Source of the DNA: JASHVB01 sp035523995
Lineage (GTDB): Bacteria; Pseudomonadota; Alphaproteobacteria; Acetobacterales; Acetobacteraceae
NCBI GenBank assembly: GCA_035523995.1
Contig: DATKPQ010000093.1
Coordinates: 32,556 to 96,555 of the forward strand
Length of the DNA stretch: 64,000 nt
Reading direction: 5' to 3'
Part shown: positions 44,885 through 53,372 of the stretch, piece by piece
How the letters are laid out: each line of letters begins with the position of its first letter
Position numbering within the stretch: the first letter of the stretch is position 1
Made by a program: the position numbers and the translations under genes
The notes under the pieces: generated by a model
What the model was told of the DNA's origin: nothing
What the model saw: only the letters and a program-made list of their open reading frames with translations
The model's database searches: none

Positions 44885-45664
44885 ATGAGTTCGGGCGAAC
44901 CGGTCAGATTGCGGCTGGATAGCCGCGGCGTGGCGTGGATCACGATCGAGAACGCAGCGAAGCTCAACACGTTGAGCAATACGATAATGCACGCGTTGGT
45001 TACGGTTACCGAGCAGATTGCGCAGGACGATGCGCTGCGTGCCGTCGTGTTGCGCGGCGCCGGTGATCGCGCGTTCATCGGCGGCGCCGACATCGCTGAA
45101 ATGGTGACGCTCGATCCTGCTTCGGCGCGCGATTTCATAACTTTGGTGCACCGAAGCTGCGACGTGTTCCGCCGCCTGCCGGTACCCGCCATCGCCTGCA
45201 TCCAGGGATGGACACTTGGCGCCGGCCTGGAAGTTGCCGCTGCCTGCGACCTGCGCATCGCCGCCAATACCGCGCGGTTCGGCATGCCGGAGGTCCGTGT
45301 CGGCATCCCCTCGGTCGTGGAAGCAGCATTGCTCCCCGGCCTGATCGGCTGGGGCCGCACCCGCCGCCTGTTGCTGACAGGCGAGACGATCGATGCCGCC
45401 ACAGCCCTGTCCTGGGGCCTGGTGGAGGAGGTGGTGCCGCCTGCACAGTTGGACGCCGCGGTGGAAAAGGCGCTGGGCGGTATCCTGGCGTCCGGGGCGC
45501 GTGCGATCCGTCTGCAGAAGGCACTGATTGCGGATTGGGAAAAGCTGCCGTTGGCGGATGCCATCCAGCGCGGCATAGACTGCTTTGCCGGCGCCTGGGA
45601 CACCGATGAACCGCGCGGCATGATGCGCCGCTTCCTGGACTTTCAGCGCCAGCGGAAGCGGTGA
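44885..45664 (+). CDS. Enoyl-CoA hydratase/isomerase family protein
   Basis: 259 residues. Crotonase-fold motifs: AWITIENAAKLNTLSNTIM, the oxyanion-hole segment RAFIGGADIAEM, AIACIQGWTLGAGLEVAAACDLRIAA, and FGMPEVRVGIPSVVEAALLPGLIGWGRTRRLLLTG. At the second catalytic position the usual Glu appears shifted to VVEAALLP. Reaction type (hydratase, isomerase or hydrolase) cannot be settled from sequence alone. Confidence 0.88.
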   Translation: MSSGEPVRLRLDSRGVAWITIENAAKLNTLSNTIMHALVTVTEQIAQDDALRAVVLRGAGDRAFIGGADIAEMVTLDPASARDFITLVHRSCDVFRRLPVPAIACIQGWTLGAGLEVAAACDLRIAANTARFGMPEVRVGIPSVVEAALLPGLIGWGRTRRLLLTGETIDAATALSWGLVEEVVPPAQLDAAVEKALGGILASGARAIRLQKALIADWEKLPLADAIQRGIDCFAGAWDTDEPRGMMRRFLDFQRQRKR

Positions 45665-45674
45665 CGGAGAAAAA

Positions 45675-45923
45675 TCAGTCGGCCGCCAGCCGCGTTGCGA
45701 CCGGCGCCTGAGCGTCCAACACCGCGTGCCCCCGAGGAGTCAACACGACGGTGCGGTCCGCGTCGCCGGCAAAACGCACCAGTCCTTCGACCATGGCGTC
45801 TTCCCAAATCGAAAGGCGCGGGCAGGAACTTTGCCAAGTCGCCATGACGTCGGCGTGCGTTCTTCGGCCGCTGTCCAGCCAATCGAGGAACTGCCCCATC
45901 AACAGTTGTGCTGCCGAGGACAT
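45675..45923 (-). CDS. Small uncharacterised protein
   Basis: 82 residues from ATG 45923, which has TGGAGG seven bases upstream; an in-frame start at 45968 is less well supported. LLMGQFLDWLDSGRRTHADVMATWQSSCPRLSIWEDAMVEGLVRF has the look of a small helical DNA-binding-like domain, followed by TVVLTPRGHAVLDAQ. I do not recognise the family. It is adjacent to mntR on the same strand. Confidence 0.55.
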   Translation of the reverse strand: MSSAAQLLMGQFLDWLDSGRRTHADVMATWQSSCPRLSIWEDAMVEGLVRFAGDADRTVVLTPRGHAVLDAQAPVATRLAAD

Positions 45924-46002
45924 TTTCGCCTCCAACCCCGAAGTTGGGATGTTAGCGGATGCGTACAATGATGAAAAGCGAATTCGAATGCAGCGCGGGC
46001 GG

Positions 46003-46455
46003 CTAACTCTGCCGCCGCAAGAAATGTTCGAACGCTGCCAGTGTCACATCAGAGACATGATGCTCGATGCCTTCCGCATCTTGCTCCGCCGCTTCGACCG
46101 GCACGCCGATCGCTCGCAACACATCCACCACCAGGCGATGGCGGGCACGCACGCGGCCAGCAAGACGTTCTCCGCCTTCCGTCAGGAAGACACCGCGATA
46201 GGGTTTGGCGTTTGCCAACCCTTCGCGCTTCAAGCGGCCGATAGTCTTGATGGCGGTGGCGTGAGACACACCCAGACGGCGCGCAATGTCAGTTGGCCGC
46301 GCCTCGCCATGGTTTTCCAGCAAGTCGGAAATCAGTTCGACATAGTCCTCCATGAGCGCGCCGGTCTGTGCCGTGCGTGCTTTTCCGAACCGCCGCGCCT
46401 GTGCTTGCTCGGTCGGCAGTTCGGCAGGCCGGGCGGTCTTTGCCGGAGTCGCCAT
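46003..46455 (-). CDS. mntR: Manganese transport regulator MntR (DtxR family)
   Basis: 150 residues. The winged HTH lies at residues about 38-95 (EDYVELISDLLENHGEARPTDIARRLGVSHATAIKTIGRLKREGL) and the metal-responsive dimerisation segment follows (HRLVVDVLRAIGVPVEAAEQDAEGIEHHVSD). It lacks an SH3-like domain, as in MntR rather than IdeR/DtxR. It should repress manganese uptake genes when Mn is sufficient; no mntH is next to it. Confidence 0.88.
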   Translation of the reverse strand: MATPAKTARPAELPTEQAQARRFGKARTAQTGALMEDYVELISDLLENHGEARPTDIARRLGVSHATAIKTIGRLKREGLANAKPYRGVFLTEGGERLAGRVRARHRLVVDVLRAIGVPVEAAEQDAEGIEHHVSDVTLAAFEHFLRRQS

Positions 46456-46640
46456 GGCGCCATCATGATGGGTTCCGGAACGGGTGGCCAGCCAGCGCGA
46501 AGAAGCGCAGGCGTCGGGTGGCGAGGGGCCCCCTTGTGGGGAGGGGTCCTTTCATCTAACCGCGGGTCGGTTGTCTTGGCCGATAGCAATGCGCAATGAC
46601 AGTTCAGGCGTAAGCGCGGGCTTCACCGACCGGAACCTGA

Positions 46641-47915
46641 CTACGTATTCATGGCATCGAAGAAGTCATTGTTGGTCTTGCTGTACTTCAGCTTGTCCAG
46701 CAGGAACTCCATAGCATCCACCGTCCCCATCGGGTTCAGGATGCGCCGCAGCACCCACATTTTCGACAGCGTAGACTTCTCCACCAGCAGCTCTTCCTTA
46801 CGTGTGCCCGACTTGGTGATATCGATAGCTGGGAATGTCCGCTTGTCAGACAGCTTGCGGTCCAGAATGATTTCCGAGTTACCGGTGCCCTTGAACTCCT
46901 CGAAGATCACCTCATCCATGCGGCTACCGGTATCGATCAGCGCCGTGGCGATGATGGTCAGCGACCCGCCTTCCTCGATATTGCGCGCCGCACCAAAGAA
47001 CCGCTTCGGCCGCTGCAACGCGTTGGCGTCCACACCGCCGGTCAGCACCTTGCCGGACGATGGCACCACGGTGTTATAAGCCCGTGCCAGACGGGTGATC
47101 GAATCGAGCAGGATGACGACGTCGCGCTTATGCTCGACCAGCCGCTTGGCCTTCTCCAGCACCATCTCCGTCACCTGCACGTGACGGGTCGCGGGTTCAT
47201 CGAACGTGGACGCGATGACCTCGCCCTTCACCGACCTGGCCATGTCGGTGACTTCCTCAGGCCGCTCATCGATCAGCAACACAATCAGAAAGACTTCCGG
47301 ATGGTTGGCGGCGATGGCGGTGGCGATATTTTGCAACATCACCGTCTTGCCAGTGCGTGGCGGCGCCACGATCAGCGCGCGCTGGCCCTTGCCGATCGGC
47401 GAGATCAGGTCGATAACCCGCGGCGTGTAGTCCTTGGTCGGCCCTTTCGCGACAGACTGGAAATTCTCCATTTCCATCTTCAGCCGCTCATCGGGGTACA
47501 ACGGCGTCAGGTTGTCGAAGTTGATCCGGTGCCGCACGGATTCCGGCGGCTCGAAATTCACCGTATCGACTTTCAGCAGCGCGAAATAACGCTCGCCGTC
47601 CTTTGGCGCGCGGATCTGGCCTTCGACGGTATCGCCGGTGCGCAGGCCGAAACGGCGTACCTGGTTGGGGCTGACATAAATGTCGTCCGGGCCGGGCAGG
47701 TAATTGGCTTCCGGGCTGCGCAGGAATCCAAAACCGTCCGGCAATATTTCCAGCGTGCCTTCGCCGTGAATCGCCTGGTCGTTCTCGGCCAGGTTCTTCA
47801 GAATCGCGAACATCATGTCCTGTTTGCGCAGGGAGGATGCGTTCTCGATCTGCAGCGATTCGGCGTAGCTCAGCAGGTCGGACGGGGATTTTGCTTTCAG
47901 TTCAGCGAGGTGCAT
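46641..47915 (-). CDS. rho: Transcription termination factor Rho
   Basis: 424 residues from ATG 47915. N-terminal Rho helical domain (MHLAELKAKSPSDLLSYAESL), cold-shock-like RNA-binding domain (GFGFLRSPEANYLPGPDDIYVSPNQVRRF), Walker A in VAPPRTGKTVML, Walker B in VVILLDSITRLARAYN, and the R-loop/arginine finger region LSDKRTFPAIDI. Normal length for alphaproteobacteria, without the N-terminal insertion seen in actinobacteria. It follows hemJ and hemE on the same strand. Confidence 0.97.
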   Translation of the reverse strand: MHLAELKAKSPSDLLSYAESLQIENASSLRKQDMMFAILKNLAENDQAIHGEGTLEILPDGFGFLRSPEANYLPGPDDIYVSPNQVRRFGLRTGDTVEGQIRAPKDGERYFALLKVDTVNFEPPESVRHRINFDNLTPLYPDERLKMEMENFQSVAKGPTKDYTPRVIDLISPIGKGQRALIVAPPRTGKTVMLQNIATAIAANHPEVFLIVLLIDERPEEVTDMARSVKGEVIASTFDEPATRHVQVTEMVLEKAKRLVEHKRDVVILLDSITRLARAYNTVVPSSGKVLTGGVDANALQRPKRFFGAARNIEEGGSLTIIATALIDTGSRMDEVIFEEFKGTGNSEIILDRKLSDKRTFPAIDITKSGTRKEELLVEKSTLSKMWVLRRILNPMGTVDAMEFLLDKLKYSKTNNDFFDAMNT

Positions 47916-48149
47916 AGGTAATGCCTCGAGGTATAGTCATGACGGGATGAAACGGGATGCGGGCAGGAATGCCCGGAACCGAGGCAAGACCCATCCACCA
48001 CGGAGGGGGCTGGCTGGTATCCCGTTTAAGATGGAGTTCTCGGAGCGGCTGGAGGCCGACTCCAGACTTGGAGGGCAGACACACAATAGCCGTGTCGTTC
48101 CCCCGGCGTCAACAACCACGTAGGAAGCCAGCCGGAAGACGTCAAGGGG
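47916..48149 (-). promoter_or_regulatory. rho leader region with paired segments
   Basis: The 234 bases between hemJ and rho hold no gene. AAACGGGAT (47950-47958) can pair with ATCCCGTTT (48019-48027), and a GGGCA-N4-TGCCC hairpin sits inside (47961-47974). Because rho is autoregulated by attenuation in other bacteria, a structured leader is plausible here, but no promoter was identified. Confidence 0.35.
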
Positions 48150-48602
48150 TCAGAACGGCCGCACCACCACCATGATCACGATAATCGCCATCAGCAGGGT
48201 CGGTATTTCGTTGACCATACGATAAAACCGCTGCGGCCGGACATTGCGGTCGTGCAGAAAATCGCGCCGCCAGCGGGCAAGTAAGCCATGGAAGCCGGAC
48301 AGTGCGATCACGGCTGCCAGCTTCACGTGCCACCAGCCCCAGCCCCAGTTGATGACACCAGGCGTCAGGACCAGCAGAATCCCGAATGTCCAGGCAGCGA
48401 TCATCGCAGGCGTTGCAATCTGCTTCAACAACCGACGCTCCATCACTTTGAAGCGTTCGCTCTCGTCCGTTCCGGCAACCGTTTCGCAGTGATAAACGAA
48501 CAGCCGCGGCAGATAGAGCAATGCGGCCATCCAGGCGATAATCGAAATGATGTGAAACGCCTTGATCCACGGATAGAACGGTGCCAGGGCCTGGATCGTC
48601 AT
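48150..48602 (-). CDS. hemJ: Protoporphyrinogen IX oxidase HemJ
   Basis: 150 residues with four membrane segments. The essential His lies in PWIKAFHIISIIAWMAALLYLPRLFVYH, and RVNEIPTLLMAII-like RMVNEIPTLLMAIIVIMVV ends the protein. HemJ is the membrane oxidase converting protoporphyrinogen to protoporphyrin in bacteria without HemG or HemY. It sits 39 bases after hemE, in the same operon. Confidence 0.93.
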   Translation of the reverse strand: MTIQALAPFYPWIKAFHIISIIAWMAALLYLPRLFVYHCETVAGTDESERFKVMERRLLKQIATPAMIAAWTFGILLVLTPGVINWGWGWWHVKLAAVIALSGFHGLLARWRRDFLHDRNVRPQRFYRMVNEIPTLLMAIIVIMVVVRPF

Positions 48603-48641
48603 GCCAGGGCGTCCGCCTCGATCATCAATCCGAGCCTGTTC

Positions 48642-49700
48642 TCAGCCCGCACGCACCAGCTCCACCAACCGGCCGACGTGGTCAGGCGGCGTCTGCGGCA
48701 CGATGCCGTGGCCCAGATTGAAGATACAAGGCCAGCCGCGCATCGCCTCCAGCACAGACAACGCCTCCTGCGCCATCGCGGACCCGCCGGCCAGCAGGGC
48801 GATCGGGTCGAGGTTACCTTGCAGGGCGACGCGCGACGGCATCGCGGACCGCACGAGGGCCAGATCCATGCCCGTGTCCAGCCCAACGGCATCGACGCCG
48901 GTCGCTCGCACGTAATCAGCAACCAACATCCCGGCCAGACGCGGGAAGCCGATCACCGGCACGCCGGGACAACTTTGCCGCAAGCCGTCCACGATATTCC
49001 GGGTCGCCTGGATAACATGCGCCCGGAACTGGCCGGCGGACAGCACGCCCGACCAGGAATCGAACAGCATAACCGCCTCGGCGCCCGCGGCGATTTGCGC
49101 GGACAGATAGGCGATCGTGGCGGCGCCGATAATATCCAGCAGACGCGCAAAAAGCTCCGGCTCCTTGAAAGCCATCAGCCGGGTCGCAGCGAAATCGCGC
49201 GAGCCGCCGCCTTCGATCATGTAGCAGGCGACCGTGAACGGCGCGCCGGCAAAGCCAATCAGGCCGGTTGCGCCCAGGCCTTCGGATTGCAGCATCTGCC
49301 GCACCAGCCGCACCGTCTCGAACACCGGCGCCAGGCGATCGATCAGACGTTCAGGTTGCAGAGCCGCAACCCCGGCAGCGTCCCGCAGCGGCGGCAGTAC
49401 CGGGCCTTCCCCTTCGTGGTAGGCCAAGCCCTGCCCCAGTGCCCACGGCACCATCAGGATGTCGCTGAACAGGATCGCGGCGTCCATCCGGTAACGGCGG
49501 ATTGGCTGCAACGTGACCTCGGCTGCCAATTCCGGCGTGGTGGCCAGCGCGATGAAGTCGTTCACCCCCGCCCGCACCGCGCGGTATTCCGGCAGATATC
49601 GCCCCGCCTGCCGCATCAGCCAGACGGGTGGCGGCCACACGGGCTCGCCGGCCAGAACCCGTAACAGACGTTTCGCCGGTGCCCTGATCGGCTCAGACAT
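48642..49700 (-). CDS. hemE: Uroporphyrinogen decarboxylase
   Basis: 352 residues from ATG 49700. Family signatures are complete: PPVWLMRQAGRYLPEYRAVRA near the N-terminus, AAILFSDILMVPWALGQGL, GFAGAPFTVACYMIEGGGS, MLFDSWSGVLSAGQF and ALQGNLDPIALLAG. It decarboxylates uroporphyrinogen III to coproporphyrinogen III in haem synthesis. It heads a hemE-hemJ-rho cluster and is divergent from ppsR across a 264-base gap. Confidence 0.97.
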   Translation of the reverse strand: MSEPIRAPAKRLLRVLAGEPVWPPPVWLMRQAGRYLPEYRAVRAGVNDFIALATTPELAAEVTLQPIRRYRMDAAILFSDILMVPWALGQGLAYHEGEGPVLPPLRDAAGVAALQPERLIDRLAPVFETVRLVRQMLQSEGLGATGLIGFAGAPFTVACYMIEGGGSRDFAATRLMAFKEPELFARLLDIIGAATIAYLSAQIAAGAEAVMLFDSWSGVLSAGQFRAHVIQATRNIVDGLRQSCPGVPVIGFPRLAGMLVADYVRATGVDAVGLDTGMDLALVRSAMPSRVALQGNLDPIALLAGGSAMAQEALSVLEAMRGWPCIFNLGHGIVPQTPPDHVGRLVELVRAG

Positions 49701-49964
49701 GAATAAGACTCTTAGAAGGAAGTAGCAGTGTTGGGCGCTGTGGATAGCGGGGTACCCGGTCCTGCCCTGGTTCGCGTCCTTCTGTCCACATCAGGGTCGC
49801 CCAGCAAGTACCACAGCAGCCTCGCAATTCCGGTGTTGTCCCGGCCCGGCGGAGAACTGCTGCCAGCTATCTCGTCGCAGCGCAAGTAAGGCACTTATCC
49901 CGGCTTTGCGGCGTTCCGATCGCAGCGGGCTGGCAGTCCTCTCTATCCCCGCTATTCTCACCCT
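49701..49964. other. hemE/ppsR intergenic region, candidate chromosomal origin by synteny
   Basis: In Caulobacter and Rickettsia the replication origin lies next to hemE and a DUF299 gene, the same pair that flanks this gap. DnaA-box-like 9-mers (consensus TTATCCACA): TGTGGATAG at 49739-49747 (reverse complement, one mismatch), CTGTCCACA at 49782-49790 (two mismatches), and TATGGATAA at 49964-49972 (reverse complement, one mismatch, overlapping the ppsR start). The region is short and has no clear AT-rich stretch, and no dnaA, parA or gidA is in the window. It may instead be only a divergent promoter region. Confidence 0.35.
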
Positions 49965-50831
49965 ATGGATAACCAACGCATCAACCTGCACCTGGTCTCC
50001 GACGCTACGGGCGAGACGCTGAATGCGATCGCCCGTGCAACGACGGTGCAGTTCGAGCATGCCGAGATCATCCATCATCGCTGGAGCCTGATCCGGACAC
50101 GTTTCCAGCTTCACCGCGTGCTGGAAGGCATCGAGCATGAACCGGGCCCGGTGCTGAGCACACTGGTGGACCGGGCATTGCGCAGCGAACTGGAAACCAC
50201 CTGCCAGCGGCTCAATGTTCCGGTGGTGAATGTGCTGGATCCGGTGATGAACGTGTTGCAGGAAGCGGTTGGCGAGCAAGCTCTGGCACGCCCCGGCCGG
50301 CAATATGCGCTGAATGCCGACTATTTCCGCCGTATCGACGCAATGCACTACGTGCTGGCACATGACGACGGCCAGGCGGCTGCGGGGCTGGCCGAGGCTG
50401 AAGTGATTCTGGTCGGCGTGTCGCGGAGTTCCAAGACGCCGACCTGCTTCTATCTGGCCAATCGCGGCATCAAGGCGGCGAACGTCCCTCTGGTTCCTAA
50501 TCTGCCATTGCCGCCGGACCTCGAGAACCCGCACTGCCCGGTGATCGGCCTGACGCTGGAGGCGGCCGCACTTATTGAGATCCGGCGTTTTCGCTTGCGA
50601 ATGATCGCTGCCGGGGGGCCAACCCTGGCGGTTCGCCAGTCGTCTACCGAATATGTGGACGAGGAAGCGGTGCGCTCGGAATTGCTCTGGGCGCGCCGGC
50701 TATGCACCAGCCGTGGCTGGCCGGTGATCGACGTGACCCGGCGCTCGATCGAGGAGACCGCGGCAACTGTGCTGCAACTGATGGAGGCCTGGCACGAGCG
50801 AAGACAGAAGGCGCAGACTCCGGCGTCGTGA
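49965..50831 (+). CDS. ppsR: PEP synthase / pyruvate phosphate dikinase regulatory protein (DUF299)
   Basis: 288 residues from ATG 49965. Family landmarks: LHLVSDATGETLNAIARATTVQF, NVLDPVMNVLQEAVG, LNADYFRRIDAMHYVLAHDDG, P-loop ILVGVSRSSKTPTCFYLANRG, and CTSRGWPVIDVTRRSIEETAATVL. These bifunctional ADP-dependent kinase/phosphorylases switch PEP synthase or PPDK off and on. Position next to hemE matches the alphaproteobacterial origin-proximal cluster, but maf and aroE do not follow. Confidence 0.93.
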   Translation: MDNQRINLHLVSDATGETLNAIARATTVQFEHAEIIHHRWSLIRTRFQLHRVLEGIEHEPGPVLSTLVDRALRSELETTCQRLNVPVVNVLDPVMNVLQEAVGEQALARPGRQYALNADYFRRIDAMHYVLAHDDGQAAAGLAEAEVILVGVSRSSKTPTCFYLANRGIKAANVPLVPNLPLPPDLENPHCPVIGLTLEAAALIEIRRFRLRMIAAGGPTLAVRQSSTEYVDEEAVRSELLWARRLCTSRGWPVIDVTRRSIEETAATVLQLMEAWHERRQKAQTPAS

Positions 50832-50883
50832 CCACTTTGTCGTCGCGAGGACGGAGCGGTTGGAGCAACCTCTCGCTGGAAGG

Positions 50884-52110
50884 TTACGACATCGCTGCTT
50901 CGGACGGTACTGCCTGATTCGTCCCGGCCAGCAAGAACGCCCGGATGTTGCGGATCGCCTGGCGCAGCCGGTGCGTGTTCTCCACCAGCGCGATGCGCAC
51001 ATATCCCTCGCCATGCTCGCCGAAGCCCAGGCCAGGCGACACCGCCACCTTGGCGCGCGCCAGCAGCAACTTGGAAAACTCTACGCTGCCCAGCGAGGCG
51101 TATTTTGCCGGCACCGGCGCCCAGGCGAACATCGACCCGTCCGGTGACGGCACGTCCCATCCCGCTGATGCCAGGCCCTTGATCAGCACATCGCGCCGCT
51201 CGCGATACAGTGCGCGGATCTGGTCCACACAATCCTGCGGCCCGTTCAGCGCCGCCGCCGCCGCCACCTGGATCGGCGTGAACGCGCCATAGTCGAGGTA
51301 CGACTTCATCCGGGTCAGTGCGTTGATCAGTCGCGGATTGCCGGCGGCAAATCCCATGCGCCAGCCGGGCATGGAATAGGTCTTCGACAGCGACGTGAAC
51401 TCCACCGCGATGTCCTTCGCCCCCGGTACCTGCAAGATCGACGGCGGTATCTTGCTACCGAAATAGATCTCGGCGTACGCCAGGTCCGACATCACCCAGA
51501 TCTCATGCCGCCGCGCGAACGCTACGATTTCGCGGTAGAAATCCAGATCGGCCAGATACGCCGTCGGGTTCGAGGGAAAATTCACGATCAGTGCCGTCGG
51601 CTTCGGCACAGAATGCCGAACTGCCCGGTCGAGAGCACGCAGCATGTCCTCATCCGGCGCGGCCGGCACCGACCGCACGGCGGCACCTGCGATGATGAAG
51701 CCGAACTGGTGTATGGGATAGGACGGGTTCGGCACCAGGATCGTATCACCTGGTGAGGTGATGGCCGACGCCAGATTCGCCAGCCCCTCTTTCGACCCGA
51801 GCGTGGCGATCACTTCCGACTCGGGATCAAGCCCCACATCGAACCGCCGTGCGTAGTATCCCGCCAGGGCGCGCCGCAAGCCGGGAATGCCCTTGCTGAC
51901 GGAGTAGCGGTGGGTGCGCGGGTCCTGCACCGCCTCCACCAGCTTGGCGACGATATGCGGCGGCGTGGGGCTGTCCGGGTTGCCCATGCCCAGGTCGATG
52001 ATGTCCTCGCCGGCGCCCCGCGCGGCGGCTTTTGCAGTGTTGACCTCGGCGAACACGTAGGGCGGCAGGCGGCGGATGCGGTGAAACTCGCCGGAGGACT
52101 CGGTCGCCAT
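50884..52110 (-). CDS. alaC: PLP-dependent aminotransferase (AlaC-like)
   Basis: 408 residues from ATG 52110. Class I aminotransferase fold: IIDLGMGNPDSPTPPHIV, YSVSKGIPGLRRALAGYY, VPNPSYPIHQFGFII, NFPSNPTA, PLP lysine in SLSKTYSMPGWRMGFAAGN, and the carboxylate-binding Arg in GYVRIALVENTHRLRQAI. The sequence is of the AlaC/YfdZ type, glutamate-pyruvate aminotransferase, but other 2-oxo acids are possible. In many alphaproteobacteria it precedes homoserine dehydrogenase, which is absent here. Confidence 0.85.
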   Translation of the reverse strand: MATESSGEFHRIRRLPPYVFAEVNTAKAAARGAGEDIIDLGMGNPDSPTPPHIVAKLVEAVQDPRTHRYSVSKGIPGLRRALAGYYARRFDVGLDPESEVIATLGSKEGLANLASAITSPGDTILVPNPSYPIHQFGFIIAGAAVRSVPAAPDEDMLRALDRAVRHSVPKPTALIVNFPSNPTAYLADLDFYREIVAFARRHEIWVMSDLAYAEIYFGSKIPPSILQVPGAKDIAVEFTSLSKTYSMPGWRMGFAAGNPRLINALTRMKSYLDYGAFTPIQVAAAAALNGPQDCVDQIRALYRERRDVLIKGLASAGWDVPSPDGSMFAWAPVPAKYASLGSVEFSKLLLARAKVAVSPGLGFGEHGEGYVRIALVENTHRLRQAIRNIRAFLLAGTNQAVPSEAAMS

Positions 52111-52135
52111 GGTCGGGCCTTTCTGTGTCGGGACG

Positions 52136-53302
52136 CTATTGTACCAGACGCACACTCGCACCGCGACCGGCAGCTTCGGCGCCGACGCGCACCGCGGTTT
52201 GCGGCACGCCATCGCCGGTCAGCACATTCGCCACGGCCTGCGCGCGCGCGAGACCCAGGCTGAGCGCGGCTGACTGCGCTGCCGGATCGTCAGAGCTGGC
52301 GTCGCCATAACCGGTGACGGCAATCACGGCGCTGCCGCGCTTGGCGACAATCTCCTTGAGCACACCGGCCGCTCCAGGAGGCAGTGTGGCGGAGCCGGTG
52401 ACGAACTCGATCATCGTCGCGTTGGCCTGGCGGGGCGGGGTTGGCGGAACGTTGATCGCAACTTTGGCCGGCGGCGTCATTGCGGGTGCGCCAGGACCGG
52501 CCATGCTAGGCGGAGCCGGTGGTTTGACAGGAATAGGCGGCGGCGGTGCCGAGGCTGGCGGTGGCGTGATGGCGGTCCCGGGCGGCGCCAGTGGCGTGTT
52601 CGTAGCGACAGTGGCGTTGCCCGGCGGCACGGCGGCGCCCGTAGTGCCGGCAGTTTGGGACGGGGCAGCGGTTTTCATGCTTTGGACAGGTGGCGTGGCG
52701 CTGGCGGTCTGGACAGGTGGCGCGGCTCCGGGAGGCGGTGACAGCGGCATGCTCTGAACCGGCCGGAGCGGTGCCGCTTGTGGCGGGGGCGCGATGCCAT
52801 TCGCCGGCATCGGCGGTTGCGGCGGGGCGGATGCCGCCGGCAAGCTGGCACTGGCGACCCCCGGCGACCCGGACGCGGTTCCGGCGGCCGGGGTTGGGGG
52901 GGTGGCCGCCGGCGGAGGCGGCATTGTCCCCTGGCCGAACAGCGCCGGGGACGCGGTGGGCGAGGATGGGTCGGCGACGGGCGACGACGCGGCAAGGTAG
53001 TCAGCATGCGCGCGGTCGGCGACGAGACCCTGGGTGATGGCTGCCAGTTCTTTCTGATCCGGCGGCGTGGGCCTGGGCGGGATGGTCGCGAGGTTCGGAT
53101 AGGGCTGGTTGGCACCGGGCGGCGGCGGCCGCTGCTGGGCGATCGCCCCGCCTTGCAGATCGTGCCACCAGACAACCGGGTTCATTGAGGAATCGGAAGA
53201 GCAACCGGTCAGGGCCAACGGGCCGCACAGCAGTACCCATGCTGCCGCTTGAACCCAGAGACGTGCATCAGTAGGTTGCTCGCCCTTTCCGTGAATGCCC
53301 AT
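52136..53302 (-). CDS. OmpA-like lipoprotein with a proline-rich linker
   Basis: 388 residues from ATG 53302. N-terminal signal with lipobox (LALTGCSSD), a very long Pro/Ala/Gly-rich linker (residues about 50-275, runs such as PPPPIPVKPPAPPS) and a C-terminal peptidoglycan-binding OmpA domain (about 280-388; IEFVTGSATLPPGAAGVLKEIV, LGLARAQAVANVLTGDGVP). It likely tethers the outer membrane to peptidoglycan, with the linker spanning the periplasm. It is divergent from phaC. Confidence 0.85.
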   Translation of the reverse strand: MGIHGKGEQPTDARLWVQAAAWVLLCGPLALTGCSSDSSMNPVVWWHDLQGGAIAQQRPPPPGANQPYPNLATIPPRPTPPDQKELAAITQGLVADRAHADYLAASSPVADPSSPTASPALFGQGTMPPPPAATPPTPAAGTASGSPGVASASLPAASAPPQPPMPANGIAPPPQAAPLRPVQSMPLSPPPGAAPPVQTASATPPVQSMKTAAPSQTAGTTGAAVPPGNATVATNTPLAPPGTAITPPPASAPPPPIPVKPPAPPSMAGPGAPAMTPPAKVAINVPPTPPRQANATMIEFVTGSATLPPGAAGVLKEIVAKRGSAVIAVTGYGDASSDDPAAQSAALSLGLARAQAVANVLTGDGVPQTAVRVGAEAAGRGASVRLVQ

Positions 53303-53372
53303 ATGCCGGACCTGCCTCTCACGCTCTCGCCGCTTCTCTAGCGGGTGCCGGTGCCGACGCAAAGGATGCTCT

